Below are positions 57,423 through 64,000 of a stretch of DNA of 64,000 nucleotides, in pieces (the first letter of the stretch is position 1; each line of letters opens with the position of its first letter). Source of the stretch: an uncultured Bacteroides sp. (GTDB lineage Bacteria > Bacteroidota > Bacteroidia > Bacteroidales > Bacteroidaceae); the NCBI GenBank assembly GCA_946628545.1, contig CAMOWU010000004.1, forward strand, positions 1 through 64,000, given 5' to 3'. Position numbers and translations under genes: made by a program. Under the pieces are notes generated by a model. The model did no database searches. It was not told the origin of the DNA and saw nothing but the letters and a program-made list of their open reading frames with translations.

Positions 57423-58547
57423 ATGAAATTTACCGTTTCAAGCAAAGATTTGTGGACACGTCTTCAGACCATCAGCCGTGTCATCAATTCAAAGAACAGT
57501 ATTACTATTCTGGATAATATCCTGTTCACCCTGAGAGGAAGTCAACTTGAGTTGCGCGCATCCGACAACGAGAATACCGTTACGACCTTGATGGATGCCT
57601 CGGACACCGAAAACGACGGCATGTTCTGTGCGAATGCCAAGACGTTGATCGACGCTTTGAAGGAAATCCCCGACCAACCCATTGCCTTTGAAGTGAATGA
57701 CGAGACGTTTGCCATAGAAGTGAAGTACCTGAATGGCTACTACAACTTCGTAGGCCTGGATGGCACACCCTTCCCTCCATTGGAGGCCGACCAGTCTTAT
57801 ACTGCTAAGTTTGAGATCAGCAACAAGGTGCTGACCAATGGTATGGCGAGTACATCGTTTGCCATAGGTGAGGATGAGATCCGTCCGATTATGAATGGTA
57901 TTCATTTCGACATCACTCCCGGTCATTTGGTGATGGTTTCGAGCGATGGTCATAAGTTGGTTCGTCACACATTCGAGAATGTCTCGACCGACCTGACCAC
58001 TACTTTTGTCCTGCCAAAGAAGCCCGCCAACTTCATCAAGGGTATAGCTCCGAAGGAAGAAGGTGTGACAACGATAGAACTCAATGACAAGAAGGCCAAG
58101 ATTGTTTCGGGCATCTATTGTGTGACCTGCAGTTTGATTGAGGGTCGTTACCCCAACTACAACTCCGTGATTCCCCAGGACAATCCATTTGTGGCCACAG
58201 TGGATCATCAGGCTTTCATCAGCGGTGTTCGCCGTGTGTTGGTTTTCGCCAGTGAGAGCAACGGCCTGATTTGCCTGCACTTTGAGAACAACATGCTGAC
58301 ATTGTCGGCCAATGACATTGAGTTCTCCACCAACGCCGAGGAGAAGATCATGTGCGATTACAGTGGCACCCCCATCAGCATAGGTTTCAGCGGTCCGTTC
58401 CTTCTGGATGTATTGAACAACCTGAAGGGCGAGAATGTGAGCGTGCGTCTTGCCGACCCGAGCCGTGCCGGTGTCATCACTCCCGACGTTCAGGAAGAAG
58501 GCGAGGAAGTGCTGATGATTTTGATGCCATTGATGCTTAATGATTGA
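57423..58547 (+). CDS. dnaN: DNA polymerase III beta sliding clamp
   Basis: 374 aa, normal length. Three topologically equal clamp domains; family features include MKFTVSSKDLWTRLQTISRV, IRPIMNGIHFDITPGHLVMV, SSDGHKLVR, and a C-terminal ending VLMILMPLMLND that fits the consensus (LPMR-type). It clamps polymerase to DNA. First gene of the dnaN-exonuclease-coaBC-porD-recN block common in this phylum, all on the plus strand. Confidence 0.98.
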   Translation: MKFTVSSKDLWTRLQTISRVINSKNSITILDNILFTLRGSQLELRASDNENTVTTLMDASDTENDGMFCANAKTLIDALKEIPDQPIAFEVNDETFAIEVKYLNGYYNFVGLDGTPFPPLEADQSYTAKFEISNKVLTNGMASTSFAIGEDEIRPIMNGIHFDITPGHLVMVSSDGHKLVRHTFENVSTDLTTTFVLPKKPANFIKGIAPKEEGVTTIELNDKKAKIVSGIYCVTCSLIEGRYPNYNSVIPQDNPFVATVDHQAFISGVRRVLVFASESNGLICLHFENNMLTLSANDIEFSTNAEEKIMCDYSGTPISIGFSGPFLLDVLNNLKGENVSVRLADPSRAGVITPDVQEEGEEVLMILMPLMLND

Positions 58548-58573
58548 TCAAGCCCCTTTAAGATTTGACTATT

Positions 58574-58607
58574 GATGACGGGTGTGATTCTATCGCTATC
58601 CGTCATC
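58574..58607 (+). terminator. Small hairpin between dnaN and the exonuclease gene
   Basis: GATGACGG (58574-58581) pairs with CCGTCATC (58600-58607), loop 18 nt, then TTCATATACCG. Weak terminator or structure; it lies 27 nt past the dnaN stop. Confidence 0.4.
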
Positions 58608-58630
58608 TTCATATACCGTTTGATATCATT

Positions 58631-59410
58631 ATGAAACTCAAATTACAGCGTCCGCTGATCTTCTTTGACTTGGAGACGACAGGTGTGAATGTCTCCAACG
58701 ACCGTATAGTGGAGATTTCGATGATCAAGGTCCATCCCAACGGCATGGAAGATACCCGGACCCTGCGCATCAATCCCGAATGCCATATCCCCGAGGCCAG
58801 TTCGGCCATTCATGGCATCACGGATGATGACGTGAAAGACTGTCCGACTTTCAAGGACGTAGCCCAGGACATTTTCAGCTTCTTCGAGGGCTGTGATGTG
58901 GGCGGTTTCAACTCCAACAAACTGGATGTCCCGATGCTGATCGAGGAATTCCAGCGATGTGGCATGGAGTTCGACACTTTCAGTCGTGAATTCATCGACG
59001 TGCAGAATATCTTCCATAAGATGGAGAAGCGCACGTTGGTGGCTGCTTATAAGTTCTATTGTGGCAAGGACTTGACCGAGGCCCATTCCGCCCAGGCCGA
59101 CACCCGTGCCACATTGGAGGTGATAGAAGCCCAGCTCGACCGATATCCTGACGACCTTCAGAACGATGTCCATTTCTTGGCCGAGTTCTCCCGTCTGAAC
59201 AACAATCTGGATTTTGACGGACGTTTTGTTCTCAACGAGCAAGGCGAGGAGATTGTGAACTTTGGTAAGTATAAAGGGCTGAAAGTCCGTGACGTCTTGG
59301 CCAAGGAACCAGGATACTACAATTGGATCCAGCGTGGCGACTTTTCCCGCAACACCAAACAGACGCTTACGAAGATATGGTTGAAAATGAAGTACCAACC
59401 TAAAAAATGA
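58631..59410 (+). CDS. DnaQ-like DEDDh 3'-5' exonuclease
   Basis: 259 aa from ATG 58631; an upstream start would add an unlikely tail over the hairpin at 58574-58607. DEDDh exonuclease: FFDLETTG (Exo I), GGFNSNKLDVPM (Exo II), AHSAQADTRA (Exo III with the His and Asp). The C-terminal 60 residues (NFGKYKGLKVRDVLAKEPGY) resemble a small exonuclease-associated module. Probably the proofreading epsilon-type or a replication/repair exonuclease, given its place beside dnaN. Confidence 0.93.
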   Translation: MKLKLQRPLIFFDLETTGVNVSNDRIVEISMIKVHPNGMEDTRTLRINPECHIPEASSAIHGITDDDVKDCPTFKDVAQDIFSFFEGCDVGGFNSNKLDVPMLIEEFQRCGMEFDTFSREFIDVQNIFHKMEKRTLVAAYKFYCGKDLTEAHSAQADTRATLEVIEAQLDRYPDDLQNDVHFLAEFSRLNNNLDFDGRFVLNEQGEEIVNFGKYKGLKVRDVLAKEPGYYNWIQRGDFSRNTKQTLTKIWLKMKYQPKK

Positions 59411-59417
59411 CAAAAAG

Positions 59418-60638
59418 ATGATGTTGAAAGGAAAGAAAATCGTTTTGGGCATCACTGGCAGTATAGCCGCCTACAAGTCTTGTCTGCTGATCAGGTTGCT
59501 GATCAAGCAGGGTGCAGAGGTGCAGGTGGTGATTACGCCTGCGGGCAAGGAATTCATCACTCCTATCACCCTGTCTGCCCTTACCAGCAAACCTGTGGTG
59601 AGTGAGTTCTTCTCCCAGCGCGATGGCTCGTGGCACAGCCATGTGGCCCTGGGTTTGTGGGCCGACCTGATGGTCATCGCTCCCGCCTCCGCCAACACCA
59701 TTGCCAAGATGGCCCATGGTGTGGCCGACAACATGCTTCTGACTACCTACCTTTCCATGAAGGCTCCTGTGATGGTGGCTCCCGCGATGGACCTCGACAT
59801 GTATGCCCATCCCTCCACCCAGGCCAACCTGGATACCCTCCGTTCCTATGGCAACGTCATCATTGAGCCCACATCGGGTTTCTTGGCCAGTCATCTCGAG
59901 GGTAAAGGCAGGATGGAAGAACCCGAGAACATCGTGAAGGCGATTTCCGAATTTTTCCGGCAGCAGCAGTCGTTGTCGGGTAAGACCGTACTTGTCACCG
60001 CAGGCCCCACCTACGAGAAGATCGACCCCGTTCGGTTTATCGGCAATTATTCCTCCGGCAAGATGGGAATGGCCATTGTCAATGAGTGTCTGAGCAGGGG
60101 AGCCCAGGTGAAACTGGTGCTGGGGCCAGTGAGTATTCCTGTGCCTGAACACCCCAACCTTGAGGTCGTGCATGTGGAGTCCGCTCAGCAGATGTATGAA
60201 GCCTCCACTTCGTCCTTTCCTTCCTCCGACGCCGCCATCCTCAGTGCGGCAGTCGCCGACTTCACACCGAGCGTGACCGCCGACCATAAGATCAAGCGCA
60301 AGGGCGATGAGTTGACCATCACTCTCCAGCCCACAAAAGATATCGCAGCCGAACTGGGAACAATGAAAACCGATTCGCAGGTTCTGGCAGGCTTTGCGCT
60401 GGAGACCAACGATGAGAACGCCAACGCACAAGCCAAACTCAAGAAGAAGAACTTCGATTTCATCGTGCTCAATTCCTTGAACGACAAGGGAGCGGGTTTC
60501 CGTGTTGACACCAATAAGATCACGATCATCAGCTCGGACAAGTCGGCAGAATACCCCCTCAAGTCGAAGGTGGAAGTGGCCAGCGACATCATCGATGAAC
60601 TGGAACGTCATCTGTCGGGAAAAAGCATATCAAATTAA
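59418..60638 (+). CDS. coaBC: Bifunctional phosphopantothenoylcysteine decarboxylase/synthase
   Basis: 406 aa, usual CoaBC length. CoaC half: GITGSIAAYKSC, flavin-binding and the PAMDLDMY motif. CoaB half from about 185: VLVTAGPTYEKIDPVRFIGN, YSSGKMG and ALETNDENANAQAKLKKKN. It makes 4'-phosphopantetheine for CoA. The CoaC loop reads LASHLEGKGRMEEPE, without the Cys of E. coli (ACG...GRM); this looks like the lineage form. Starts 7 nt after the exonuclease stop, so it is co-transcribed. Confidence 0.96.
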   Translation: MMLKGKKIVLGITGSIAAYKSCLLIRLLIKQGAEVQVVITPAGKEFITPITLSALTSKPVVSEFFSQRDGSWHSHVALGLWADLMVIAPASANTIAKMAHGVADNMLLTTYLSMKAPVMVAPAMDLDMYAHPSTQANLDTLRSYGNVIIEPTSGFLASHLEGKGRMEEPENIVKAISEFFRQQQSLSGKTVLVTAGPTYEKIDPVRFIGNYSSGKMGMAIVNECLSRGAQVKLVLGPVSIPVPEHPNLEVVHVESAQQMYEASTSSFPSSDAAILSAAVADFTPSVTADHKIKRKGDELTITLQPTKDIAAELGTMKTDSQVLAGFALETNDENANAQAKLKKKNFDFIVLNSLNDKGAGFRVDTNKITIISSDKSAEYPLKSKVEVASDIIDELERHLSGKSISN

Positions 60639-60686
60639 GGGGACTTCTATCAATTCCCCATTCATCAAATTCTTAATCATGGGTTT

Positions 60687-61625
60687 ATGACAAGAACTAA
60701 ATCTCGCATAGAAGTGTCGCTCAAGACATGGTTTTTGACGCTTTGTGTTCTGCTTCTGGGGGCTGTCGAGACCAGTGCCCAGGAGTTGGAGTGCAAGGTG
60801 ACTGTGAATCATTCCCAGGTGCAAGGCACGAACACCAGTGTGTTTGAGACCTTGCAGACCGCCCTCAATGAGTTCATGAACAACCGTACTTGGACCGATA
60901 TGCAGTTCAGCAAGGTGGAGCGTATCAGTTGCACGATGCTCATCAGTGTGAAGACCTATGATCCCAGCACCAACATCTTCGGTGCCCAGTGTCTTTTCCA
61001 ACTCAATCGTCCGGTATTCAATTCCTCCTACAACACGACGGTGTTCAGCATGCGCGACGACAACTTCAACTTCACCTACAAGGAATTCGACCCATTGGAG
61101 TTCAACGAGAACAATATCGACAATGACCTGACGGCATTGCTGGCCTACTATGCCTATCTGTTTATCGGCATGGACCTCGACACCATGTCTCCCCTTGGCG
61201 GTACAGAGGTGCTGAACCGCGTTGAGACGATTGTCAACAATTGTCAGACCATGAGTCAGAAAGGTTGGAAGGCCTTTGAGGACGACCGCAATCGTCATGC
61301 CATCATCAACGACTATTTGGACAGTTCGATGGAGCCTTTCCGTCAGTTGATGTATAAGTACCACCGTGAGGGCTTGGACGAGATGTCGAACAATGTGGAC
61401 CGTGGTCGAGGCGAGGTGACCTCTGCCTTGGAGTTTCTCGACGAAGCCCATTCCAACCGTCCTCAAAGCATGTTGCCCCAGATTTTCACCGACTTCAAGC
61501 GCGACGAGATTGTGAACATCTACAAAGGTCATGGCACCGACAAGGAGAAAGAGCAGGTCTATGACATCGTCATGAATCTCAATGCCTCTCAGAGCCGTGA
61601 GTGGGATAAAATCAAGAAAAAGTAG
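60687..61625 (+). CDS. porD: T9SS-associated DUF4835 protein (PorD-type)
   Basis: 312 aa. Signal peptide ending VETSAQ (residues 1-30 hydrophobic, MTRTKSRIEVSLKTWFLTLC). DUF4835: QELECKVTVNHSQVQGTNTS, FNFTYKEFDPLEFNENNID, YYAYLFIGMDLDTMSPLGGT. In this phylum DUF4835 is named PorD of the type IX secretion machinery. It fits the T9SS-like tails of several secreted proteins here. Its stop (61623-61625) abuts the recN start at 61626. Confidence 0.85.
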   Translation: MTRTKSRIEVSLKTWFLTLCVLLLGAVETSAQELECKVTVNHSQVQGTNTSVFETLQTALNEFMNNRTWTDMQFSKVERISCTMLISVKTYDPSTNIFGAQCLFQLNRPVFNSSYNTTVFSMRDDNFNFTYKEFDPLEFNENNIDNDLTALLAYYAYLFIGMDLDTMSPLGGTEVLNRVETIVNNCQTMSQKGWKAFEDDRNRHAIINDYLDSSMEPFRQLMYKYHREGLDEMSNNVDRGRGEVTSALEFLDEAHSNRPQSMLPQIFTDFKRDEIVNIYKGHGTDKEKEQVYDIVMNLNASQSREWDKIKKK

Positions 61626-63290
61626 ATGATACGTTCATTGCATATAGAGAACTACGCCCTCATCGAGCGTATGGATTTGGACCTGCACTCTGGTTTCTCC
61701 ATCATCACAGGCGAAACCGGTGCCGGTAAGTCGATCATACTTGGTGCCCTTGGCTTGCTTCGCGGTCAGCGCGCAGACTCCAAGTCAGTGAAAAACGGAG
61801 CGAAGCGATGTGTCGTGGAGGCCGTGTTCGATGTGGGCGAGTATGGTCTGGACGACTTCTTCCGCGACAATGACCTTGATTTCGATGGCCGTGAATGTAT
61901 GATCCGTAGGGAGCTGACAGCCACCGGCAAGAGCAGGGCTTTCATCAACGACACCCCCGCCTCGCTTGCCCAGTTGAAGGAATTGGGCGAGAAACTTATC
62001 GATATCCATTCCCAGCACCAGAATCTGTTGCTCAACAAGGAAGACTTCCAGTTGGGTATTCTCGATATTCTCGGTGGTGCCAAATCACAACTGAAATTGT
62101 ATCGAAGCCTTTATCGAACGATGCGGGATGCCGAGCGGCAGTTGCGTGAGGCAGAGGAGAACGCCCGTAAGAACCGTGAGGACGAAGACTATATTCGTTT
62201 CCAGGTCAGTCAGATCTCAGAGTTGCGTCTGAAGGGAAACGAAGACAAGGAACTGGAGCAAGAGCAAGACATGCTTGAGCATGCCGAGGACATCAAACAA
62301 GCCCTTTACAGGGCCTCTTCCGCCATCAGCAACGACGAGCAAAGCATGCTCAACCAGTTGCGCGACTGCTGTTCATGGCTCAACGGCATCAGTGATAATT
62401 ATCCTGCCGCCAAGAGCCTGTCAGACCGTATCGACAGTTGCTATATCGAACTCAAGGACATCGCAGATGAGCTTGAGAGCGAATCCGATCGCGTGGAGTA
62501 TGATCCGGAACGCTTGGAAACCATCACTGAGCGCTTGAATGCCATCTATACTTTGGAACGCAAACATCATGTCGATAGTGTCGAGGAATTGTTGGTGATC
62601 CAACAGAATCTTCAAGAACGTCTCAATGAGATAGACAACAGTGACGAGAACATCGAGGAAAAGCGGATGGCCTACCAAGAGAGTAGGGCACAGGTCTTGG
62701 ATATGGCCAATGAACTGTCGAGAGTCAGACGTCTTGCATCGGGACAACTGGAGAAGGATATGGTTTCGCGTCTTGCGTTGCTGGGCATGCCTTCAGCCCG
62801 TTTTTCGGTTGAGATAGAACAAGATAAGGAGCCAGGGCCATCAGGCCAAGACAAGGTAGCCTTTCTTTTCTCTGCCAACAAGAATGGCAGTTTGCAGAAG
62901 ATTTCCAGTGTGGCATCGGGTGGTGAGATATCCCGTGTGATGCTGACCTTGAAAGCCATTATCGCCAGTGCGGTGAAACTTCCCACCATCATCTTTGACG
63001 AGATCGACACAGGTGTGTCGGGTACGATTGCCGAGAAAATGGCGCATATCATGCAGGAGATGGGTGCCGCCCACCGTCAGGTGATCAGCATCACCCACCT
63101 TCCCCAGATTGCCGCTGTAGGCACCCATCATTACAAGGTCTGGAAAGACAGCGACTCAGACACGACCACATCCCACATCACCGAGTTGAGTTCCGACGAG
63201 CGAGTTCAGGAGATTGCCAATATGCTGAGTGGCGAGAAGCTCACAGACGCAGCCATCAACAACGCCAAGTCTCTGCTGGGAATGAATTGA
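61626..63290 (+). CDS. recN: DNA repair protein RecN
   Basis: 554 aa, normal. RecN is an SMC-like ATPase that acts at double-strand breaks. Walker A GETGAGKS (29-36), a long coiled coil (about 150-400), signature SVASGGEISRVMLTLKA and Walker B TIIFDEIDTGVSG near 455, then the H-loop SITHLPQIAA. Starts directly after the porD stop. Confidence 0.97.
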   Translation: MIRSLHIENYALIERMDLDLHSGFSIITGETGAGKSIILGALGLLRGQRADSKSVKNGAKRCVVEAVFDVGEYGLDDFFRDNDLDFDGRECMIRRELTATGKSRAFINDTPASLAQLKELGEKLIDIHSQHQNLLLNKEDFQLGILDILGGAKSQLKLYRSLYRTMRDAERQLREAEENARKNREDEDYIRFQVSQISELRLKGNEDKELEQEQDMLEHAEDIKQALYRASSAISNDEQSMLNQLRDCCSWLNGISDNYPAAKSLSDRIDSCYIELKDIADELESESDRVEYDPERLETITERLNAIYTLERKHHVDSVEELLVIQQNLQERLNEIDNSDENIEEKRMAYQESRAQVLDMANELSRVRRLASGQLEKDMVSRLALLGMPSARFSVEIEQDKEPGPSGQDKVAFLFSANKNGSLQKISSVASGGEISRVMLTLKAIIASAVKLPTIIFDEIDTGVSGTIAEKMAHIMQEMGAAHRQVISITHLPQIAAVGTHHYKVWKDSDSDTTTSHITELSSDERVQEIANMLSGEKLTDAAINNAKSLLGMN

Positions 63291-63407
63291 GGTTAAGGAG
63301 TGTTTAAAAACAATTGGATGATTCTTGACTATCAGGATAGTAAGACTTTTTCGTAAGATTAGGAGAAGTCGAAAAAGACCGATGATATCAATAAAAAAGA
63401 CAAAACA

Positions 63408-64000
63408 ATGAGAAAATTCTTTGCGGCAGCCGTCATCATGACTTTCTTCAGTGCTGTCGTTTTTGCGCAGAGTGCCCCGAAGTGGGCTTCAAAGGTGTCC
63501 AAGGGCATTGTTTCAGTGATGACCTACGACGGTAAGGACAACCTCTTGCATTCGGGAACCGCCTTCTTCATCAACAACGCAGGTGAGGCCGTTGCCGATT
63601 ATTCTGTGTTCGACGGTGCTTCCAAGGCCGTGGTGCTTGATGCAGGTGGCAAGAAATACGATGTGGATTACATCCTCGGTGCCGACGAGACCTATGGCCT
63701 TGTGAAATTCAGTGTCAAGATCGACAAGAATGTGTCTATTCAGCCAGTGGTTGCTGCCCAGAATGTGGGTGCCACGGTTTATGCCTTGGCTTATTCCCCC
63801 AAGGATCCCTCCTTTCAGGCAGCCACGATTTCTGAAGTCTCTGCCATCAACGACAGTGTGAAGTATTACTCCACCTCCAAGGCCATAGACAGTAAATTCA
63901 ACACCTGTCCAGTGTTCACCTCCGATGGCCAACTTTTCGGTCTGGTGCAGCCCTCGATGGGTGGCAAAGGCTACATCCTCGATGTCAACCACCTTCGGAC
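63408..64000 (+). CDS. Secreted trypsin-fold protein, predicted catalytically inactive (3' end cut off)
   Basis: Partial at the window edge. Signal peptide MRKFFAAAVIMTFFSAVVFA. Body reads as a trypsin-like (DegP-type) fold: GTAFFINNAGEAVADYSVFD, ILGADETYGLVKFSV and FNTCPVFTSDGQLFGLV. Active-site places are altered: the usual YHVF is YSVF (His lost), the DDL-type Asp is in TYGL, and the NSG(S/G)PV serine is in FNTCPV. This probably is a non-catalytic paralogue that binds rather than cleaves, or has a later domain. Two further genes may follow outside. Confidence 0.7.
   Translation, partial: MRKFFAAAVIMTFFSAVVFAQSAPKWASKVSKGIVSVMTYDGKDNLLHSGTAFFINNAGEAVADYSVFDGASKAVVLDAGGKKYDVDYILGADETYGLVKFSVKIDKNVSIQPVVAAQNVGATVYALAYSPKDPSFQAATISEVSAINDSVKYYSTSKAIDSKFNTCPVFTSDGQLFGLVQPSMGGKGYILDVNHLR

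Noticed and set aside
59400-60611. 403-codon open frame on the minus strand
   Set aside because: Antisense to coaBC; no recognisable domain.

Overview
The window looks like chromosome from a Prevotellaceae-type member of the Bacteroidales. The grounds are a fused LpxC/FabZ, a Rho with a long low-complexity N-terminal insert, a dnaN / exonuclease / coaBC / PorD (DUF4835) / recN cluster, GH97, GH2, GH5 and GH128-like secreted glycosidases with T9SS-style C-terminal tails, no Shine-Dalgarno pattern, and repeated matches to the Bacteroidetes promoter -7 element TAnnTTTG. The genus is inferred, not proven.

Layout. (1) 0.2-19.7 kb: a compact, AT-rich, minus-strand cluster of 15 genes. In transcription order it encodes a YbjQ/DUF74 protein, a 65-aa Ser/Gly-rich peptide, a 311-aa unknown, a short coiled coil, a small radical-SAM activase, two paralogous coiled-coil proteins, a double CbxX-type AAA+ ATPase, a zinc-ribbon/coiled-coil/FHA-like protein, two proteins with a GrpE-like C-terminus, an Hsp70, two glycine-zipper membrane proteins and a 1607-aa SF1 helicase. 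I do not recognise this set as a named system; it is the main discovery candidate. (2) 19.7-24 kb: repeat-rich DNA around a DUF234-type ATPase and a secreted alpha/beta hydrolase. (3) 24-28.7 kb: a DEDD exonuclease-RecQ-UvrD fusion. (4) 28.9-38.8 kb: GH97, a secreted five-repeat protein, MFS-like and small membrane proteins, a secreted GH5 and a lipoprotein, separated by dispersed palindromic repeats. (5) 39-43.9 kb: lipid A genes lpxD, lpxC/fabZ and lpxA, then a pRiA4b ORF-3-like gene overlapping miaA. (6) 44.4-53.3 kb: two tandem GH128-like glycosidases and a GH2 beta-galactosidase. (7) 53.4-64 kb: a CobC-like phosphatase, rho, an SSB-like DUF3127 gene, dnaN, an exonuclease, coaBC, porD, recN and a truncated trypsin-fold gene that appears to have lost its catalytic triad.

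Working model for the first cluster (inference): Hsp70, two exchange factors and a two-ring AAA+ remodeller form a chaperone core. FHA-like and zinc-ribbon modules and long coiled coils would act as sensor or scaffold, the radical-SAM enzyme as activator or peptide modifier, and the membrane proteins and helicase as effectors. An envelope-stress or conflict (defence) role fits the architecture, but neither is shown by the sequence alone.
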